Part shown: piece after piece, positions 19,782 to 37,050 of the stretch
Position numbering within the stretch: the stretch's first letter is position 1
How the letters are laid out: each line of letters opens with the position of its first letter
NCBI RefSeq assembly: GCF_009296165.1
Contig: NZ_VUAZ01000081.1
Location: 1-59,098 of the forward strand
Reading direction: 5' to 3'
Source of the DNA: Pseudomonas kitaguniensis
Lineage (GTDB): Bacteria; Pseudomonadota; Gammaproteobacteria; Pseudomonadales; Pseudomonadaceae
DNA: 59,098 bases
Notes under the pieces: model-generated
Database searches by the model: none
What the model was told of the DNA's origin: nothing
What the model saw: the letters and a program-made list of their open reading frames with translations, nothing else
Program-made: the position numbers and the translations under genes

Positions 19782-20678
19782 GTGTTGGAGAACCGTTGGG
19801 AAGGCATTGACGAGTTCGTCGCCGTGGCTGAGTACAGCCAATTCACGGCGGCGGCCGAGCGGCTTGGGGTGTCGTCGTCGCACATCAGCCGACAGGTGGC
19901 GCGCCTTGAAGAACGTTTGCAAACGCGGTTGTTGTACCGCAGTACGCGCAAGGTAACCCTTACCGAGGCCGGCCAGACCTTCCTGCAACACTGCCAGCGC
20001 TTGCAGGACGGTCGCGAAGAGGCCTTGCGCGCCGTGGGCGACCTGGCCAGCGAACCCAAGGGCATGTTGCGCATGACCTGCGCCGTGGCCTACGGCGAGC
20101 GTTTTATCGTGCCGTTGGTCACGCGGTTCATGGGGCTCTACCCACAGCTGCGAGTGGATATTGAACTGAGCAATCGTCAGTTGGACCTGGTGCACGAAGG
20201 CCTCGATTTGGCGATCCGTCTCGGGCGCCTGCAAGACTCGCGCATGGTCGCCAGTCGCCTCGCCCCTCGGCGCATGTACCTGTGCGCGTCGCCGTCCTAC
20301 CTGGAACGCTATGGTCGACCGCACAGCGTGTCGGAATTAAGTCGGCATAACTGCCTGATAGGCAGTTCGGATATTTGGCAACTGGCCCAGGACGGTCGCG
20401 AATTTTCACAACGGGTGCAGGGAAACTGGCGCTGCAACAGTGGGCAAGCCGTGCTGGATGCAGCCTTGCAAGGCGTCGGGTTGTGCCAGTTGCCGGACTA
20501 TTACGTGCTGGAGCATTTGCACAGTGGCGCGTTGGTGCCGTTGCTGGAAGCGCATCAGCCGCCGAACACGGCAGTGTGGGCGTTGTACCCGCAGCAAAGG
20601 CATTTGTCGCCGAAGGTACGCAAGCTGGTGGATTTTTTGAAGGTGGGGTTGGCCGAGCGGCCGGAGTACAGCCTTTGA
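19782..20678 (+). CDS. gfnR: LysR-family regulator, probable activator of formaldehyde detoxification
   Basis: A 298-residue LysR-type regulator. A helix-turn-helix lies near residues 18-40 (TAAAERLGVSSSHISRQVARLE), followed by the periplasmic-binding-protein-like effector domain. It starts at GTG 19782, with AGGGA nine bases before. Its divergent position next to adhC-fghA matches the P. aeruginosa regulator named GfnR (glutathione-dependent formaldehyde neutralization regulator), and the gene symbol is given on that basis. It is convergent with ispD across a REPIN. Confidence 0.78.
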   Translation: MLENRWEGIDEFVAVAEYSQFTAAAERLGVSSSHISRQVARLEERLQTRLLYRSTRKVTLTEAGQTFLQHCQRLQDGREEALRAVGDLASEPKGMLRMTCAVAYGERFIVPLVTRFMGLYPQLRVDIELSNRQLDLVHEGLDLAIRLGRLQDSRMVASRLAPRRMYLCASPSYLERYGRPHSVSELSRHNCLIGSSDIWQLAQDGREFSQRVQGNWRCNSGQAVLDAALQGVGLCQLPDYYVLEHLHSGALVPLLEAHQPPNTAVWALYPQQRHLSPKVRKLVDFLKVGLAERPEYSL

Positions 20679-20701
20679 TCAAGAGGTGGCTGGTTTGGCC
20701 T

Positions 20702-20789
20702 CATCGCGAGCAAGCCCGCTCCCACAGTTGAACAGGGGTTGACCCGTAGGAACACGGTCAACTGTGGGAGCGGGCTTGCTCGCGATGGC
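20702..20789. repeat. REPIN (inverted REP pair)
   Basis: Canonical arms in opposite orientation at 20702-20731 and 20759-20789. The complementarity extends beyond the core to AGTTGA / TCAACT. The pair lies between the convergent gfnR and ispD genes, where it may serve as a shared transcript end. Confidence 0.92.
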
Positions 20790-20808
20790 GTCGACTCGGT
20801 GCCACCGA

Positions 20809-21516
20809 CTACCGCCGATTCGCCCACCGCAGCCGCAGCCACTCCAGATCTTCCGGCCGAGTCACCTTGATATTGTCCGCACGCCCTTCAACCAGGCGCG
20901 GCGCCTGGCCGGCCCATTCCATCGCCGAGGCTTCGTCGGTGATCACGGCATCAGCCACCAGGCTGTCGGCCAAGGCGCGGTGCAAGGCGCCCAGGCGGAA
21001 CATCTGCGGCGTATAGGCCTGCCAGATAAGGCTGCGATCCACGGTTTCGACCACACGACCGTGTTTGTCAGCGCGCTTGAGGGTGTCGCGCGCCGGTACG
21101 GCCAGCAAACCGCCGACCGGGTCATGCGCCAGCTCAGCCAACAGTGTGTCGAGGTCATCGCGACTCAGGTTAGGCCGCGCCGCGTCGTGCACCAACACCC
21201 AATCGTCATCGCTGGCGCCCAAAGCATTCAGTTGCAGCAACGCATTGAGTACCGAGCCTGAGCGTTCCGAACCACCGTCCGCACGCTGAATGCGCGGGTC
21301 TGTGGCACACGTCAGGTTGGGCCAATAAGGATCATCAACAGCAAGACTGACCACCAGGCCCTTGAGCGATGGGTGGTCGAGAAAACAGCCAAGGCTGTGT
21401 TCGAGAATTGTGCGCCCGCCCAGTTGCAAATATTGCTTGGGACGGTCCGTAGCCATACGGGCACCGACGCCCGCGGCAGGAATCACGGCCCAGAAGGCCG
21501 GTAAACGGTCACTCAT
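20809..21516 (-). CDS. ispD: 2-C-methyl-D-erythritol 4-phosphate cytidylyltransferase
   Basis: The third step of the MEP pathway, adding CMP to methylerythritol phosphate. The 235-residue protein starts with the nucleotide-binding AVIPAAGVGARM and has VLVHDAARP and RADNIKVTRPEDL as further family blocks. Its start overlaps the ftsB stop by four bases, so it is coupled to ftsB, a linkage conserved in gammaproteobacteria. Confidence 0.97.
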   Translation of the reverse strand: MSDRLPAFWAVIPAAGVGARMATDRPKQYLQLGGRTILEHSLGCFLDHPSLKGLVVSLAVDDPYWPNLTCATDPRIQRADGGSERSGSVLNALLQLNALGASDDDWVLVHDAARPNLSRDDLDTLLAELAHDPVGGLLAVPARDTLKRADKHGRVVETVDRSLIWQAYTPQMFRLGALHRALADSLVADAVITDEASAMEWAGQAPRLVEGRADNIKVTRPEDLEWLRLRWANRR

Positions 21517-21791
21517 TGCGCGAGCTGGTAGAGGGTTTCGCCCTCCTTGACCATGCCCAACTCATGGCGAGCCCGCTCTTCAACGGTCTCGGTACCTTTT
21601 TTCAGCTCAAGCACTTCGGCGTCAAGGACGCGGTTACGCTCCAGCAGAATTTCGTTTTCGGCGTGCTGGTCGGCAATTTGCTGGGTCAGCTCTTTCACTT
21701 GCGCAAAGCTGCCATTACCGACCCATAGGCGGTATTGCAGGCCAGCCAGCAACAAGAGCAAGACGAGGAACAACCAATTGGGACTGCGCAT
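21513..21791 (-). CDS. ftsB: Cell division protein FtsB
   Basis: A small bitopic divisome protein of 92 residues that joins FtsL and FtsQ. There is a single N-terminal membrane segment (LFLVLLLLLAGLQYRLW) followed by a coiled coil (LTQQIADQHAENEILLERN). The start is placed at ATG 21791 (MRSPNWLFLV). The longer reading to 21854 adds residues with no family support. It is located between eno and ispD as in other pseudomonads. Confidence 0.94.
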   Translation of the reverse strand: MRSPNWLFLVLLLLLAGLQYRLWVGNGSFAQVKELTQQIADQHAENEILLERNRVLDAEVLELKKGTETVEERARHELGMVKEGETLYQLAQ

Positions 21792-21974
21792 CGAAATCCG
21801 GGTATCCAGTAAAAAAAGACAGCCATGTAAAACTTTTAAAGCAACTGATAGCACGAAGCCTGGAAAAACCAGGCTTGTACTTGATCGCCATCAGATTAGC
21901 GTCGAAATCTATTCTATCGAGAATTTTCCGACGCCACCTGCCAACTTTTTACTATTTAACACGCCGCGAAACAA

Positions 21975-23386
<1,412 letters not shown>

Positions 23387-23421
23387 GTAAAGCGAGGGAA
23401 AGTCTACCGGAGAAACGGCCG

Positions 23422-25925
<2,504 letters not shown>

Positions 25926-26177
25926 TTAAAGCGGTCCGAGCCGCCGGGGAAAGCGAAGGAAGGCCGAAGCCCCCGATCACCTGCATTAATCACAGTGCAC
26001 CTTTCAAAAAAACCGCCGCGTGGTGACAGACCAGCAGTGAAACACTGGTGCGTTGATCGCTACACATTTTTTGGAATCGCCCAGCAAAGACTGCTTGGTA
26101 ATCGGCAACGACTGCGATTCAGGCGAATCCACAGAAGTTGTATCAAGAAGGGAGCGTAGTCTACCGGAAAGGCTCTA

Positions 26178-27488
26178 TCAGCTCAAACCTTGATCGCAGG
26201 TCTGTGGCATCCACTGTAATTGCCAGTCGCCCGGCGGCATCGCCCATAGCCCTGCAAGGCTTGGGGCAGCCAGCAATTGCTCGCCCCGATACAGCAGCGG
26301 CAATCTGCCACGCACCACGCCCGGCAGCCCGCATTCATTCAGCAGGCGCTTGAGGTCGCGCCGACCGCGACCTGGCACTTCGACGACTTCGCCGCCCTGG
26401 CGATAACGGATCGTCAATGGGCCTTCGGGGGCCTTGCCGATACAGTTGAGCAGGCCATTGCCGGGTAACTTTAGTGGGGTGTGCGGATCAAGCCAGCTCA
26501 CCGACGCGTCGGAAAACGCCGACCAGCTTGAAGGCAGCCACCAGATGTGTGGGCCGCAACGGTGCAATTGGCCGTCGGCCAAGCGCCACAGCGGTTGTGC
26601 GTCGCCCTTGGCATCGCGCAGTGAATACCAGCCGGCCCAATGGTCGCTGTCGGGCAAACGCGTCAGCGGCGTCAGCCAATGTCGCAGGGCGTTACGTTGA
26701 CGGGCGTCGGAAAGCTCGCGCAATGGCGCCAACGCCAATGATGGCAAGGGCAGCCAGGGAAATGGCGAAGGGTGATCGGCGGTTTGCAGGTCCATGAGCG
26801 CCAATTCGTCAAGCAGGCCCTGGGCTTCACCCAGATGCTCGGCAGCGCGCGCCAGGCGGGTGACGGCTTGGGGCCAACGCTCGGTCAGCGTTGGCACTAC
26901 CCGGTGGCGCAGGTAATTGCGCGAAAAACGCGGGTCGGCGTTGGAGGGGTCTTCGATCCAGCTCAACTGATGTTCGTGTGCGTAGGCCTCCAATTCAGCG
27001 CGTGAGGCATTCAGCAGCGGCCGCACCAGGTGGCCAGCCGCGAATGGGCGATGCGCCGGCATTGCCGACAGCCCTCGCACCCCTGCCCCACGCAGCAGGC
27101 GAAACAGCAGGGTTTCGGCCTGATCGTCGCGGTGCTGGCCCGTCAGCAATACCTGCCCTGCCCCAATTACCTCGGCAAACGCCGAGTAACGTGCGTCACG
27201 CGCTGCACGCTCAAGGCTGGCGCCGGGCTGCACCTGCACACGCATGACGCGCAAGGGCACACCCAAACCGTCGCAGACCGTTTGGCAATGCTCTGGCCAC
27301 GCGTCGGCGGCAGCTTGCAGGCCGTGGTGAACATGAACAGCACGCAGAGGTGGAATGTTTGCCAGAGAAGCGAGGAGATGCAGCAGGACGGTGGAATCGA
27401 GGCCGCCGGAGAAAGCGATATGCCAAGCCGGGGCGTTGCGCCACGGGGCGAGGGTTTGCAGGAGTTTGGCGCAGAGCACCGGTTTCAT
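26178..27488 (-). CDS. tilS: tRNA(Ile)-lysidine synthase
   Basis: Modifies C34 of the CAU-anticodon isoleucine tRNA to lysidine so that it reads AUA. The 436-residue protein has the PP-loop ATP motif SGGLDS at 27-32, then LTGQHRDDQAETLLFRLLRGAG, and a C-terminal substrate domain (LKRLLNECGLPG). It is an essential function in most bacteria. It lies between pyrG and accA as in P. aeruginosa, but a REPIN separates it from accA here. Confidence 0.95.
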   Translation of the reverse strand: MKPVLCAKLLQTLAPWRNAPAWHIAFSGGLDSTVLLHLLASLANIPPLRAVHVHHGLQAAADAWPEHCQTVCDGLGVPLRVMRVQVQPGASLERAARDARYSAFAEVIGAGQVLLTGQHRDDQAETLLFRLLRGAGVRGLSAMPAHRPFAAGHLVRPLLNASRAELEAYAHEHQLSWIEDPSNADPRFSRNYLRHRVVPTLTERWPQAVTRLARAAEHLGEAQGLLDELALMDLQTADHPSPFPWLPLPSLALAPLRELSDARQRNALRHWLTPLTRLPDSDHWAGWYSLRDAKGDAQPLWRLADGQLHRCGPHIWWLPSSWSAFSDASVSWLDPHTPLKLPGNGLLNCIGKAPEGPLTIRYRQGGEVVEVPGRGRRDLKRLLNECGLPGVVRGRLPLLYRGEQLLAAPSLAGLWAMPPGDWQLQWMPQTCDQGLS

Positions 27489-27542
27489 CAGATGTTACCG
27501 CCGCAAATCTGGAATACGTTGGCCAAGCATACACAAAGCAAA

Positions 27543-27633
27543 TGTGGGAGGGGGCTTGCTCCCGATAGCGGTGCATCAGTCACCAAATACATTGACTGAC
27601 ACTCAGCAATCGAGGGCAAGCCCCCCTCCCACA
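27543..27633. repeat. REPIN of a different REP subtype
   Basis: Arms at 27543-27570 and 27607-27633 carry GTGGGAGGGGGCTTGC in place of GTGGGAGCGGGCTTGC, and the loop side reads CTCCCGAT. This is the only copy of that subtype in the window. It lies between the co-directional tilS and accA genes. Confidence 0.9.
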
Positions 27634-27651
27634 TTTAATGCTGCGGCGCTC

Positions 27652-28599
27652 TTAGAGACCGTAGCTCATCAAGCGCTCATAACGGCGCTTGAGCAGCGCT
27701 TCGTTATCCAGCTTCTTGAGCATCGCCAGTTGCGCACCCAGTTCAGCGCGGATGCTCGCGGCAGCGGCAGCCGGGTCGCGGTGGGCGCCGCCCAACGGTT
27801 CGCCGATAACTTTATCAACGATACCCAAGCCTTTGAGGCGATCGGCAGTGATGCCCATGGCTTCGGCAGCGTCCGGGGCTTTATCGGCGGTTTTCCACAG
27901 GATCGAGGCGCAACCTTCGGGCGAGATCACCGCGTAGGTCGAATATTGCAGCATGTTCAACTGGTCGCACACGCCAATCGCCAGTGCACCGCCGGAACCA
28001 CCTTCACCAATGACGGTGGCGATGATCGGGGTTTTCAAGCGGGCCATCACGCGCAGGTTCCAGGCGATCGCTTCGCTTTGGTTGCGCTCTTCGGCGTCGA
28101 TACCCGGGTAAGCGCCCGGGGTGTCGATGAAGGTCAGGATCGGCATTTTGAAGCGCTCGGCCATTTCCATCAGGCGGCACGCCTTGCGGTAGCCTTCAGG
28201 GCGCGGCATGCCGAAGTTACGGCGAACTTTCTCGCGCACTTCACGACCTTTCTGGTGACCGATCACCATCACTGGCTGGTCGTCCAGGCGAGCGATACCG
28301 CCGACGATGGCGGCGTCGTCAGAGAAGTGGCGGTCGCCATGCAGCTCGTCGAACTCGCTGAAGATATGCTGAATGTAGTCCAGCGTGTACGGACGGCGCG
28401 GGTGGCGAGCCAGGCGCGCGATCTGCCAGCTGGTCAGCTTGCCGAAAATGTCTTCGGTGAGCGTGCTGCTCTTGTCTTGCAGTCGAGCAATCTCATCGCC
28501 GATATTCAGGGAATTGTCATTGCCGACCAGGCGCAGTTCTTCAATTTTGGCTTGCAGGTCAGCGATCGGCTGTTCGAAATCAAGAAAATTCGGGTTCAT
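27652..28599 (-). CDS. accA: Acetyl-CoA carboxylase carboxyltransferase subunit alpha
   Basis: Half of the carboxyltransferase that makes malonyl-CoA, the first committed step of fatty acid synthesis. The length is 315 residues, starting [19 protein letters not shown]. The conserved core reads [20 protein letters not shown] and [12 protein letters not shown]. It follows dnaE with a 150-base gap, a linkage conserved in gammaproteobacteria. Confidence 0.97.
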   Translation of the reverse strand: MNPNFLDFEQPIADLQAKIEELRLVGNDNSLNIGDEIARLQDKSSTLTEDIFGKLTSWQIARLARHPRRPYTLDYIQHIFSEFDELHGDRHFSDDAAIVGGIARLDDQPVMVIGHQKGREVREKVRRNFGMPRPEGYRKACRLMEMAERFKMPILTFIDTPGAYPGIDAEERNQSEAIAWNLRVMARLKTPIIATVIGEGGSGGALAIGVCDQLNMLQYSTYAVISPEGCASILWKTADKAPDAAEAMGITADRLKGLGIVDKVIGEPLGGAHRDPAAAAASIRAELGAQLAMLKKLDNEALLKRRYERLMSYGL

Positions 28600-28749
28600 A
28601 AGCGTCCGTCTTGGGTCGACGGCCAGGGAGTGCCTGGCCAGCCGGTTGTCTATTCGCGCTACCTTAAGGGACAGGCGCGTCTAGGTCGAGATTAAATGTT
28701 GGGTCGAGATCGGGCGAATACTCTTCATCAAAAAGAACGCGCCCGGCCA

Positions 28750-32271
<3,522 letters not shown>

Positions 32272-32301
32272 AGTGATCCTGTGCAAAAACTTAGAAACAA
32301 C

Positions 32302-32326
32302 AAGGCCCGGGATTGTACCGGGCCTT
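32302..32326 (-). terminator. Palindrome between rnhB and dnaE
   Basis: AAGGCCCGG / CCGGGCCTT form a nine-base stem with a seven-base loop. On the minus strand it is followed by the T-rich GTTGTTTCT. It would partially terminate transcripts leaving rnhB, uncoupling dnaE from the lipid A genes. Confidence 0.65.
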
Positions 32327-32348
32327 GGCAAAAACATCAGCCTCGCGA

Positions 32349-32981
32349 CTAAACCTCGGTGAGGCTCTCGCGCAGCGCGTAAGCCTGGCGAACCGGGGCG
32401 AACGAGCGCCGGTGGATAGGCGTTGGGCCCAAGCGAGCCAATGCTTCCAGATGAACGGGCGTCGGGTAGCCTTTATGGCCACCGATGCCGTAGCCGGGGT
32501 AGATCAATTCAAACGCGGCCATTTCACGGTCACGGCTGACCTTGGCCAGAATCGACGCGGCAGCGATGGCGGGCACCTTGCTGTCACCCTTGACCACGGC
32601 TTCTGACGGCATCGCCAATGTGGGGCAGCGGTTGCCGTCGATCATCGCCATTTTCGGAGTGATGTGCAGGCCTTCCACCGCGCGCTGCATGGCCAGCATG
32701 GTCGCGTGGAGGATGTTCAATGTGTCGATTTCTTCGACTTCGGCCCGAGCAATATGCCAGCTCAGGGCTTTTTCACAGATCTCGTCGTAGAGTTTTTCGC
32801 GACGCGCTTCGGTGAGCTTCTTCGAATCATTAAGGCCGAGGATCGGACGGTTCGGGTCCAGAATCACCGCTGCCGTGACTACCGCACCACACAGCGGGCC
32901 GCGCCCTACTTCGTCAACACCGGCCACCAGTTCGTGGGCTTGCGCGACCAGGCTGAAATCCAGGCCCATTTGCACGGTCAT
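32349..32981 (-). CDS. rnhB: Ribonuclease HII
   Basis: Cleaves RNA in RNA/DNA hybrids, including single ribonucleotides in DNA. The 210-residue protein has the metal-binding [12 protein letters not shown] near residues 21-32 and [17 protein letters not shown] and [13 protein letters not shown] further on. Its ATG overlaps the lpxB stop (ATGA). A later start at MGLDF (residue 5) is also possible. Confidence 0.96.
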   Translation of the reverse strand: MTVQMGLDFSLVAQAHELVAGVDEVGRGPLCGAVVTAAVILDPNRPILGLNDSKKLTEARREKLYDEICEKALSWHIARAEVEEIDTLNILHATMLAMQRAVEGLHITPKMAMIDGNRCPTLAMPSEAVVKGDSKVPAIAAASILAKVSRDREMAAFELIYPGYGIGGHKGYPTPVHLEALARLGPTPIHRRSFAPVRQAYALRESLTEV

Positions 32982-34117
32982 AAGGTTTCCTGTTTGTGGC
33001 CGATCAATGTAAGCACGGCATCCGCCGCCTGGTTCGACGCATCACGGCGCAAGGTGCGATGGATGTCGTCAAAACCACGGGTCTGCTCCTCGCCACCGTC
33101 GATCAGCGGCAATAAGGCCTGCGCCAAGGCCTCTGGCGTTGCATCGTCCTGCAGCAACTCCGGCACCAACAGGCGCTGGGCCAACAAATTGGGCAAAGAG
33201 ATGTAAGGGCTTTTGACCATGCGTTTCAGAATCCAAAAGGTCAGCGGCGCCAGGCGATAAGCCACAACCATGGGCCGCTTGTAGAGCAAAGCCTCCAGGG
33301 TGGCGGTGCCCGAGGCGATCAGTACCGCGTCGCACGCCGCAAGGGCCAGGTGCGACTGACCGTCAAGCAAGGTCAAAGGCAGGTTGCGCCCCTCAAGCAG
33401 CGTCTCGATTTGCGCGCGTCGTTGCGGGCTGGCGCACGGCAGCACAAAACGCAGACCGGGCTTGAACGCCTGCAGGCGTTCGGCGGCATCAAAAAACAAA
33501 GCGCCGAGGCGACCGACTTCGCCGCCACGACTGCCCGGCATCAGCGCCACCAGCGGACCATCGGGCAAGCCCAGCTCGGCACGCGCGGCGGCGCGGTCAG
33601 CGTGCAATGGAATGGTGTCGGCCAGGGTGTGCCCGACAAACCGCACCGGCACGCCCTTCTCCTCGTAGAACCTGGCCTCAAAGGGCAGCAGGGTCAGCAT
33701 CAAGTCGCAGCCTTCGCGGATGTTGAGCACGCGCTTCTGTCGCCACGCCCAGACGGACGGGCTGACGTAGTGCACGGTCTTGATCCCGGCCTGACGCAAC
33801 TTGAGTTCGATATTGAGGGTGAAATCCGGCGCATCGATGCCGATAAATACGTCGGGCTTTTCTTCGATCAGGGTTCGAATCAGCAGCTTGCGGCGAGCCA
33901 GCAGCTCACGCAAACGGCCCAACACTTCCACCAGCCCCATGACCGAGAGGCGCTCCATGGGAAAGTAAGACGTGAGGCCTTCGGCCTGCATCAGCGGGCC
34001 ACCCACACCGATGAATTCAACCGCAGGGTGCTGGGCCTTGAGCGCGCGCATCAGGCCTGCGCCCAAAATATCGCCGGATGCTTCTCCGGCCACCAGCGCA
34101 ATACGCAGATTAGCCAT
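32978..34117 (-). CDS. lpxB: Lipid-A-disaccharide synthase
   Basis: Glycosyltransferase that joins lipid X and UDP-2,3-diacylglucosamine into the lipid A disaccharide at the inner membrane. The length is 379 residues. It starts with [20 protein letters not shown], and [14 protein letters not shown] and [10 protein letters not shown] are family hallmarks. It is spaced two bases from lpxA and overlaps rnhB. Confidence 0.97.
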   Translation of the reverse strand: MANLRIALVAGEASGDILGAGLMRALKAQHPAVEFIGVGGPLMQAEGLTSYFPMERLSVMGLVEVLGRLRELLARRKLLIRTLIEEKPDVFIGIDAPDFTLNIELKLRQAGIKTVHYVSPSVWAWRQKRVLNIREGCDLMLTLLPFEARFYEEKGVPVRFVGHTLADTIPLHADRAAARAELGLPDGPLVALMPGSRGGEVGRLGALFFDAAERLQAFKPGLRFVLPCASPQRRAQIETLLEGRNLPLTLLDGQSHLALAACDAVLIASGTATLEALLYKRPMVVAYRLAPLTFWILKRMVKSPYISLPNLLAQRLLVPELLQDDATPEALAQALLPLIDGGEEQTRGFDDIHRTLRRDASNQAADAVLTLIGHKQETL

Positions 34118-34119
34118 GA

Positions 34120-34896
34120 TCAGCGGGTGATGCCGCGAGTCGATGCCTGGATCGAGTCACGGAATACCGCGACCTCCGGGAACAAGGCTGCCGGCTCGGT
34201 CAGCTCGGTCAACGCCTGCTCAACCGTCAATCCCTGGCGGTACACCACCTTGTAAGCGCGGCGCAGGGCGTGAATCGCGTCTTCGCTGAAACCGCGACGG
34301 CGCATGCCTTCAAAGTTCATGCTGCGCGCTTCGGCTGGGTTGCCGAATACCGTGACGAATGCCGGCACGTCCTTGCCGATCGCGGTGCCCATGCCGGAAA
34401 AGCTGTGGGCGCCGATATGGCAATATTGGTGCACCAGCGTGAAGCCGGACAAAATTGCCCAGTCGTCAACGTGCACGTGGCCGGCCAGCGCAGTGTTATT
34501 GACCAGAATGCAGTGGTTACCAATAACACTGTCGTGGCCAATGTGTGCGTAGGCCATGACCAGGTTGTGATCACCCAGGGTGGTCTCCGCACGATCTTGC
34601 ACGGTGCCACGGTGGATGGTCACGCCTTCACGGATGATGTTGTGGTCACCGATTACCAGGCGTGTTTCTTCACCCTTGTACTTCATGTCCGGGGTATCTT
34701 CGCCTACCGAGGAAAACTGGTAGATACGATTGTGTTTGCCAATACGGGTCGGACCTTTAAGGATCACGTGTGGCCCGATGACAGTCCCCTCGCCGATTTC
34801 AACACCTGCGCCGATGATCGACCAAGGGCCGACCTCAACGTCGGCGGCCAGAACGGCCGACGGATCGATGATTGCGCGAGGGTCAATCAAACTCAT
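34120..34896 (-). CDS. lpxA: UDP-N-acetylglucosamine acyltransferase
   Basis: First step of lipid A synthesis, adding a 3-hydroxyacyl chain to UDP-GlcNAc. The 258-residue left-handed beta-helix has repeated hexapeptides ([17 protein letters not shown]). The catalytic histidine falls in [14 protein letters not shown]. The start is ATG 34896 ([11 protein letters not shown]), overlapping the fabZ stop. The longer reading runs into fabZ and is rejected. Confidence 0.97.
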
Positions 34897-35333
34897 AGTT
34901 TGCGTTCCGCGCAGATGATCTCGGCGGAGCACACAGGCTTGCCGTCCACCGAGGCCTGGCATTCGAACTTCCAGATCTGGCGCTTGCAACTGATGAACTT
35001 GGCTTCGAGGATCAACTGGTCACCCGGCGTGACCGGGTTGCGGAAGCGCAGCTTGTCGGAGCCCACGAAATAATACAGCGTGCCGTCGGCAGGCTTGAGG
35101 TCGAGCATTTTGAAACCAAGGATACCGGCAGCCTGCGCCATCGCTTCGATGATCAATACGCCCGGCATGATTGGATGCGCAGGAAAGTGACCATTGAAGA
35201 ACGGTTCGTTGATGCTGACATTCTTGTAGGCACGAATGCGCTTTTCCTCGACGTTGAGGTCCACTACACGGTCCACCAGCAGGAACGGGTAACGGTGAGG
35301 CAGGTATTCGCGAATCTCGTTGATGTCCATCAT
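34893..35333 (-). CDS. fabZ: 3-hydroxyacyl-ACP dehydratase FabZ
   Basis: A hot-dog fold dehydratase of the fatty acid elongation cycle. It competes with LpxA and LpxD for 3-hydroxyacyl-ACP, which explains the shared operon. It has 146 residues, starting [21 protein letters not shown] with the catalytic histidine in LPHRYPF and the glutamate in [10 protein letters not shown]. Two adjacent ATG codons (35333 and 35330) are possible starts. No good ribosome binding site is visible, because a C-run precedes them. Confidence 0.96.
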
Positions 35334-35444
35334 TTCGGGGGGGAAGCCTGTAATAAAGATTGGGGGCGGGCGACTAAACGCACGCCCCGCTAGCAAATCA
35401 AGGAGGCAGTCTAGCGGCTGTGCACACTTGATATGGAAATGGTA

Positions 35445-36499
35445 TCAGCCTTCTGATGAAGCATCACCGCCAGGGGTCACGTCCTCGACACGCTTTTCGA
35501 CCTGCTTGAGGCGTCGGGCCATATCGTCGATCTTGCGCAAACGTGCGGCACTTTTGCGCCACTCAGCCGCTGGCTGCATGGCCGTACCGGAAGAGTAGGA
35601 CCCAGGCTCGGTAATCGAATGGGTCACCATGGTCATGCCGGTAATGTACACGTTGTCGCAAATCTCGATATGCCCCACCAGCCCAACGCCGCCGCAAGCA
35701 TGCAATGCTTGCCAATCTTGGCACTGCCGGATATGCCCACGCAGGCGGCCATGGCGGTGTGATCGCCAATCTGCACGTTATGCGCAATCTGAATCTGGTT
35801 ATCGAGCTTCACGCCGTTACCGATCAAGGTATCGGCCAAGGCCCCGCGATCGACGGCGGTGTTCACGCCGATTTCCACGTCATCGCCGATCCATACGCCG
35901 CCGACGTGGGCAATCTTGTGCCAAACACCTTTGGAATTGGCAAAGCCAAAACCTTCGCCGCCGATGACGGCGCCCGACTGAATCACCACTCGCTCACCGA
36001 TACGCACGCCGTGGTACAGGGTCACGCGCGGGGCCAACCAGCCATCGGCGCCGATTTCACAGCGCGCACCGATAAAGCAATGTGCGCCGACCGTTACCCC
36101 GGCGGCAATGCGCGCGCCGCTCTCGATCACTGCAAATGCGCCAATGCTGGCCGCAGGATCAACCACAGCATCCTCGGCGATCACCGCAGACGGATGAATA
36201 CCGGGGCTGGCCTTGGGTTTTGGAGCGAACAGGTGCGACGCCTTGGCAAAAGCCAGGTAAGGGTCAGCCACCACCAGCGCAGCCCCGGTAAACCCTTCGG
36301 CATCGGCGGCCGTCAGCAACACGGCTGCGGCTTGGCTGTCGGCCAGGTATTTACGGAATTGGGGCTTTGCCAGGAAGCTCAACTGAGCTGGGCCAGCCTC
36401 CTGCAAGGCGGCTAGCCCAGTGATTTCTTTCTCACTGGAGCCACGCAAGGTGGCCCCCAGGAGCTCGGCCAACTCGCCGAGTTTGATAGTTGCGGTCAT
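35445..36499 (-). CDS. lpxD: UDP-3-O-(3-hydroxymyristoyl)glucosamine N-acyltransferase (frameshifted)
   Basis: Adds the second acyl chain in lipid A synthesis. There is an N-terminal uridine-binding domain, then a hexapeptide beta-helix ([16 protein letters not shown], with the catalytic histidine). The frame breaks near base 35693 (residue 269), after GKHCMLA. Restoring one base gives [19 protein letters not shown] and joins the C-terminal helix ending at 35445, for 351 residues, the family norm. LpxD is essential in most Gram-negatives, so a real disruption would be surprising. The gene lies three bases after skp. Confidence 0.92.
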
Positions 36500-36502
36500 G
36501 GC

Positions 36503-37005
36503 TTACTTCAGCTGATTCATGCGCTCGATCACCTGACGGGTGATGTCGTATTGAGGCTTGACGTCGATCACGGCGCCGCGCTCAAACACCAAGTCGAAGG
36601 CACCTTTCTTGATGACTTCTTCCACAGCGCTGTCGAGTTTCGGCTTGAGCTGCTTGAGCATTTCGCGGTCTGCAACAGCCTTGGCTTCGTTCAGTTCTTT
36701 GGACTGGAACTGGTAGTCACGGGCCTTTTGCTTGAATTCAAGCTCCAGACGCTCGCGCTCGCCTTGCTGCATGTTTGTCGCCGCGCGACCAGACGATCCT
36801 GGATACCCTTGGCGCTGCTTTCCAGAGTCTTCAGCTTGGTCAGTTGTGGGCCGAATTTTTTCTCGGCGTCCACTGCGTAACGCTTGGCCGCATCGGACTC
36901 CAGCAGGGCCATCTGATAGTTCAGAACGGCGATTTTCATTTCGGCGAAGGCCGGTGTGGTTACCAGCACAGTTGCCAGCAGAACCAATTGAGTCAACTTA
37001 CGCAC
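36503..37005 (-). CDS. skp: Periplasmic chaperone Skp/OmpH (frameshifted)
   Basis: A periplasmic chaperone for outer-membrane proteins. The signal peptide is MRKLTQLVLLATVLVTTPAFA, and the mature protein starts EMKIAVLNYQMAL. The middle is a long coiled coil (ELEFKQKARDYQFQSKELNE-type heptads). The frame is off by one net base near 36783 (residue 74), after GIQDRLVAR. The C-terminal half continues from MQQGERERLELEF to the stop at 36503. The repaired length is 167 residues. The gene lies between bamA and lpxD as usual. Confidence 0.9.
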
Positions 37006-37050
37006 GATGCACTCCTACAGAATCCGTTGTCGTTATCTTGGGTCAGACGC

